64,000 bases of DNA from the NCBI GenBank assembly GCA_050012775.1, contig JBEKGN010000022.1, forward strand, positions 15,898 to 79,897, in the 5' to 3' direction. The notes beneath the pieces are model-generated. The model saw nothing but the letters and a program-made list of their open reading frames with translations. It was not told the origin of the DNA and did not search any database. Of this stretch, positions 63,255 through 64,000 are shown piece after piece. Numbering within the stretch: the stretch's first letter is position 1; each line of letters begins with the position of its first letter. Position numbers and translations under genes: made by a program. Origin of the DNA: Roseiarcus sp050012775. Lineage in GTDB: Bacteria > Pseudomonadota > Alphaproteobacteria > Rhizobiales > Beijerinckiaceae.

Positions 63255-63944
63255 ATGAGTCCGTTCATGAACGAATCGACGACGAACGCTTCATTCCTGT
63301 CCGGGCTTTTGCAATCCGTCGCCGATCGAGGGCGCGCGCTCGTCGGGCGGGGCCGCGCCGACGCTGAGGGCGTCGAGGCGCTGCTCGCTTTGGCCTTGAA
63401 GCTGCTGACCGGGCGCGGCGAGGCTTCCGGCGCCGCTCTCGCGCAGACGATTCTCAGCGGCTATTCCAAGCTGAGCCCGGCGCACAGGCTCGAATTTCTG
63501 GTTGGCGTCGCCACGCGTTACGGACACGATCTGGCGGCGCTCGGCGAGGCGGCGCGATCGTTTCTCGCCAATCCGGACGAGGCCGCCGCGGCGACGCTCG
63601 CGGCCAAAGCCGAGCCGAAGCGTCAGGAGCTCGTGCGCCGACTCAATCATGCGCCGGGCGGCACGCTCGCCCTCGTGCGCATGCGCGAAGACCTGCTCGC
63701 GCACGCGTCGGAGAATCCGTCTCTCGCCGCGTTCGACCAGGATTTCGTCCATCTCTTCGCGTCGTGGTTCAACCGAGGGTTTCTCGTGTTGCGACGGATC
63801 GATTGGACGACGCCCGCCAACATTCTGGAAAAGATCATTCGTTACGAAGCGGTGCATGCCATTCACGGCTTCGACGTAACTCCCAAGCGGGGTGAGTCCC
63901 GGGAGCAACAGTTTTCGGGAAAGTGCGCGCGGCGGCGCGATTGA
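63255..63944 (+). pseudogene. Malonyl-CoA decarboxylase, N-terminal part only (truncated)
   Basis: A 229-residue frame whose first about 207 residues match the helical N-terminal domain of malonyl-CoA decarboxylase (LEFLVGVATRYGHDLAALGE, HASENPSLAAFDQDFVHLFA, then FLVLRRIDWTTPANILEKII and RYEAVHAIHGFD). In intact enzymes (about 450-490 residues) this is followed directly by the catalytic acyltransferase-like domain. Here the homology stops at about 63,875 and is replaced by an unrelated 22-residue tail rich in Arg and Lys. No continuation appears in another frame before the window ends. It is probably a broken gene, unless the C-terminal half lies beyond the edge. Confidence 0.8.
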
Positions 63945-64000
63945 AGGGGACGAGCGGGTCGAAAATATGAGTCAAGATATGGATGATTCTCTCGCCTGAG

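Overview
This window is high-GC chromosomal DNA of an alphaproteobacterium, most likely order Hyphomicrobiales (Rhizobiales). Evidence: the atpHAGD gene order, a giant homologue of the polar-growth protein GPR/RgsE, an HdaA-type DnaA-related protein, a DmeR/DmeF cobalt/nickel module, a perfect CtrA-type box and ferredoxin/ferredoxin reductase genes typical of the order. Genus cannot be fixed from the sequence; Beijerinckiaceae/Methylocystaceae relatives are my guess. I saw no tRNA, rRNA, CRISPR array, transposase or phage gene.

Layout. 1-4383 (-): F1 ATP synthase genes atpH-atpA-atpG-atpD (atpD runs off the left edge). 4615-5676 (-): DUF2278 protein. 6158-13145 (+): a small exported peptide, a CHASE2 adenylate/guanylate cyclase, a TPR plus beta-barrel outer-membrane protein resembling Slam/type XI secretion (DUF560) proteins, and a FecR-domain protein ending in a TbpB-like barrel; this looks like a sensing and surface-export module. 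13578-17353: lepA, DUF2442 protein, small membrane protein and HI0933-type flavoprotein. 17675-20443: PAS-GAF-GGDEF-EAL protein. 20715-24413: SDR, EamA transporter, XRE-cupin regulator, MFS transporter. 25083-29252: complete Mla/MCE phospholipid transport operon (permease, ATPase, MCE protein, auxiliary lipoprotein). 29316-34712 (-): giant coiled-coil GPR-like protein, divergent from a small Hpt protein. 35590-36953: 2Fe-2S ferredoxin and its NADP reductase. 37140-39298: DUF3300 and DUF2950 pair. 39313-41361 (-): GAF-GGDEF-EAL protein. 41648-42505: msrQ. 42479-44970 (-): ycjF/ycjX pair. 45065-46309 (-): an outer-membrane protein gene flanked by a 264-bp direct duplication of the ycjX 5' end. 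46859-48073 (-): icd. 48232-48867: glutathione S-transferase. 49052-50655: dmeR-dmeF. 50784-51077: PilZ protein. 51255-54037: a long leader of small reading frames ending in an NRAMP-family transporter whose metal-site motifs suggest Mg2+ rather than Mn2+. 54331-54639: HigA-like antitoxin. 54665-56557 (-): accB-accC. 56647-58734 (-): molybdopterin oxidoreductase. 59397-61859 (-): pgsA-like gene, tiny cistron, AI-2E/PerM permease, hdaA. 62164-62959: small exported His/Gly/Trp-rich protein and a hypothetical protein. 63255-63944: malonyl-CoA decarboxylase N-terminal half that ends abruptly.

Themes. Second-messenger signalling is prominent (one cyclase, two GGDEF-EAL proteins, one PilZ protein, one Hpt protein). 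Envelope biology is the second theme (Slam-like export, MCE lipid transport, GPR polar growth scaffold, DUF3300, two outer-membrane barrels). Metal homeostasis is the third (DmeRF, NRAMP/NRMT).

The two most unusual loci are (i) the NRAMP leader, where a unit made of a short DGPSRP-motif peptide plus an MTM-x-A-x-IT reading frame occurs twice in tandem, the second copy being the transporter start itself, and (ii) the CHASE2 cyclase/Slam-like barrel/FecR-TbpB fusion cluster.
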